Source: Candidatus Hydrogenedentota bacterium (GTDB lineage Bacteria > Hydrogenedentota > Hydrogenedentia > Hydrogenedentales > CAITNO01). From it: a stretch of DNA of 7,601 bases. The stretch lies in the NCBI GenBank assembly GCA_023145975.1, contig JAGLCZ010000583.1, positions 1 to 7,601 on the forward strand, given 5' to 3'. The notes beneath the pieces are model-generated. The model was not told the origin of the DNA. It ran no database searches and saw nothing but the letters and a program-made list of their open reading frames with translations. Position 1 is the first letter of the stretch; each line of letters starts with the position of its first letter. Of this stretch, positions 6,641 through 7,601 are shown in pieces. Made by a program: the position numbers and the translations under genes.

Positions 6641-6674
6641 TTCCGTCCTTGCATTTGAATATCCGAAAAGTCCC
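6641..6674. repeat. Direct repeat, copy 2 (34 nt)
   Basis: This is the second copy, same orientation, exactly 120 bp from the first. Its right end runs into the GC-rich hairpin cluster at 6672-6708. The 86 nt between the copies show no further copy. The sequences flanking each copy at the same offset do not match, so this is not a simple 120-bp tandem duplication. Confidence 0.9.
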
Positions 6675-6708
6675 CCTTGCGAAGGGGGTGCCGCGTTAGC
6701 GGTGGGGG
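6672..6708. repeat. GC-rich palindrome cluster, possible dispersed repeat element or terminator
   Basis: There are two adjacent perfect hairpins: CCCCCTT/AAGGGGG with a 3-nt loop (6672-6688), and CCGC/GCGG with a 4-nt loop (6691-6702). A further GGGGG at 6704-6708 could pair instead with the first CCCCC, giving a nested cruciform. On the - strand the first hairpin is followed by ACTTTTC, a terminator-like tail. Compact palindromes of this type are often dispersed intergenic repeats. No transposase or RAYT gene is in the window. Confidence 0.6.
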
Positions 6709-7059
6709 ATGTTCTTCTTCTTCGCCCCTCGTGATTGTTCTGTGGGGAATCGGTTTAACCCCCCTGCAAAACACAACGGCTTAGTTCGGCAATAAGGTAT
6801 GCACAAAGGGTTCATCGTCATGCCGGCTGCAGCTGCGATAAACGTACAAATCCGATCAGATGTGAGTATGCTGAAAATTCTGCGGATAAAGATGTTTTTT
6901 TTAATTTGTTTATGCTATTCTGTAGCAGTCGTTGATCTGGATGATTGGCGTTTGTTATGTACTGCATGGGGAGATAGAGTGTGCCTCGCCTTGTGACGGC
7001 AGGTTTTGCATTTTTGTTTCCCGTAACCACAGAACCCATAGAAGAGAGGCCCAGGGATT
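6709..7059. other. Gene-free stretch upstream of the oxidoreductase
   Basis: I see no convincing gene here. A 65-codon + strand ORF (6799-6996) has no Shine-Dalgarno worth the name and no recognisable product. A run of eight T at 6895-6902 has no hairpin before it. TGCTATTCT at 6914-6921 could be an extended -10 box for the downstream gene, but no good -35 accompanies it. GAGAGG at 7044-7049 is the likely ribosome binding site of the gene at 7060. Confidence 0.5.
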
Positions 7060-7601
7060 ATGAGCAAAAAATCTGACAATGGTATTTCGCGTCGCGATTT
7101 CGCCAAAGCTTCGGCAGCGGCAGCAGGGGTTGCTATTTTATCCAGCAAATCGGGTATTGCTGAAGACAATACGGATACCTTAAAGATAGGACTGATTGGC
7201 TGCGGTGGTCGCGGCAGCGGTGCGGCAGTGAACTGCCTGACAGGCAACGACAATATTAAACTCGTCGCTCTTGCCGATGTATTTGGAGATAAGCTGAGCA
7301 GCAGCCGTAAAGCGCTTGAGGGAAATCGGCGGATCAACTCCAAAGTAGATATTAAAGATGACATGTGTTTTGTGGGACTTGATGCCTATCAGCAGTTACT
7401 CAAAACAGATGTGGATGTTGTTATTCATGCTACGCCTCCTTATGCCCGCCCCATGCACATAGAGGCAATTATTGCTTCGGGTAAGCATCTCTTCAGCGAG
7501 AAACCCTTTGCCGTAGATGCGCCGGGTATACGCAGGTGCATTGCCGCCGCCAAGGCTGCTAAGAAAAATGGACAGGTTTTTGTCACCGGGTTACAGCGAC
7601 G
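7060..7601 (+). CDS. Tat-exported Gfo/Idh/MocA-family oxidoreductase, 3' end beyond the window
   Basis: Only the first 180 complete codons are present, with no stop before the window edge. The protein opens with a Tat signal matching the SRRxFxK pattern (S10-R11-R12-D13-F14-A15-K16), an Ala-rich hydrophobic stretch, and a likely cleavage after GIA at about residue 34. A Rossmann NAD(P)-binding fold follows, with GLIGCGGRG (44-52, GxGxxG) and an acidic residue D73 ending strand two (LVALAD). The family's EKP signature is at 147-149, whose Lys is catalytic in characterised relatives. The full protein would typically be about 400-450 residues. Relatives oxidise or isomerise sugars and cyclitols, and some exported ones act on glycosides. 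The start is supported by GAGAGG ten nt upstream and by the position of the Tat motif. The gene is divergent from the metallophosphoesterase gene. Confidence 0.92.
   Translation, partial: MSKKSDNGISRRDFAKASAAAAGVAILSSKSGIAEDNTDTLKIGLIGCGGRGSGAAVNCLTGNDNIKLVALADVFGDKLSSSRKALEGNRRINSKVDIKDDMCFVGLDAYQQLLKTDVDVVIHATPPYARPMHIEAIIASGKHLFSEKPFAVDAPGIRRCIAAAKAAKKNGQVFVTGLQR

Noticed and set aside
6527..6674. Two 28-nt identical repeats with a 92-nt gap, which would equal two 32-nt spacers plus one 28-nt repeat, suggesting a CRISPR remnant
   Set aside because: The expected middle position (about 6587-6614) shows no resemblance to the repeat, there are no further copies, and no cas genes are in the window.
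6895..6902. Run of eight T as an intrinsic terminator
   Set aside because: No stable GC hairpin precedes the run on the + strand, and there is no + strand gene just upstream to terminate.
6799..6996. 65-codon + strand ORF with a hydrophobic middle that might be a signal peptide
   Set aside because: There is no good Shine-Dalgarno, no family resemblance, and the hydrophobic part lies mid-protein over an AT-rich tract; chance is the simpler explanation.
6915..7364. 149-codon - strand ORF
   Set aside because: It is antisense to the Tat-signal and Rossmann region of the Gfo/Idh/MocA gene; composition is low-complexity Ser/Leu/Pro with no family features.

Overview
The window is a stretch of bacterial chromosome of moderate GC. 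It holds six confidently called protein genes plus one doubtful small ORF. The two outermost genes, on the + strand, are sugar-type enzymes carrying twin-arginine (Tat) export signals: a TIM-barrel sugar-phosphate isomerase/epimerase-like protein (19-864) and the first 180 codons of a Gfo/Idh/MocA-family oxidoreductase (7060 to the window edge). Tat-tagged enzymes of these two families are common in Planctomycetes, Verrucomicrobia, Lentisphaerae and Hydrogenedentes-like lineages, so I lean to that kind of organism, but nothing here fixes the taxonomy. No rRNA, tRNA, phage, transposase or CRISPR sequence was seen.

The middle of the window (947-6583) is transcribed on the - strand. In transcription order it holds: a possible 69-residue small ORF (6374-6583) that overlaps by ATGA the start of a calcineurin-like metallophosphoesterase (5505-6377); a 611-residue winged-helix protein ending in a Helicase_C_3 / XPB-N-terminal-like domain but with no ATPase (3490-5325); a membrane-anchored PilZ-domain protein with an intact c-di-GMP motif (2326-3393); and a LarA-type nickel-dependent 2-hydroxyacid racemase/epimerase with all expected catalytic residues (947-2233). 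Two good sigma70-type promoters are readable on this strand, one before the winged-helix gene and one before the PilZ gene. The second overlaps a perfect 9-bp inverted repeat that looks like an operator. LarA has no obvious promoter or Shine-Dalgarno of its own and probably relies on the PilZ transcript. A 16-bp hairpin lies between the convergent gene pair at 879-919.

The region 6378-7059 between the divergent metallophosphoesterase and oxidoreductase is the odd part of the window. It contains two near-identical 34-nt direct repeats exactly 120 bp apart, a compact cluster of GC-rich hairpins abutting the second copy, and the small ORF. It looks like dispersed-repeat debris, part of which may have become a leader ORF.

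Functionally, the flanking Tat enzymes and LarA all fit carbohydrate or hydroxyacid catabolism. The PilZ and winged-helix proteins look like signalling or regulatory components. A link between the two groups is inference only. I found no strong evidence for a wholly new multi-gene system. The best candidates for follow-up are the stand-alone XPB-NTD-like protein and its PilZ neighbour, and the repeat/small-ORF region.
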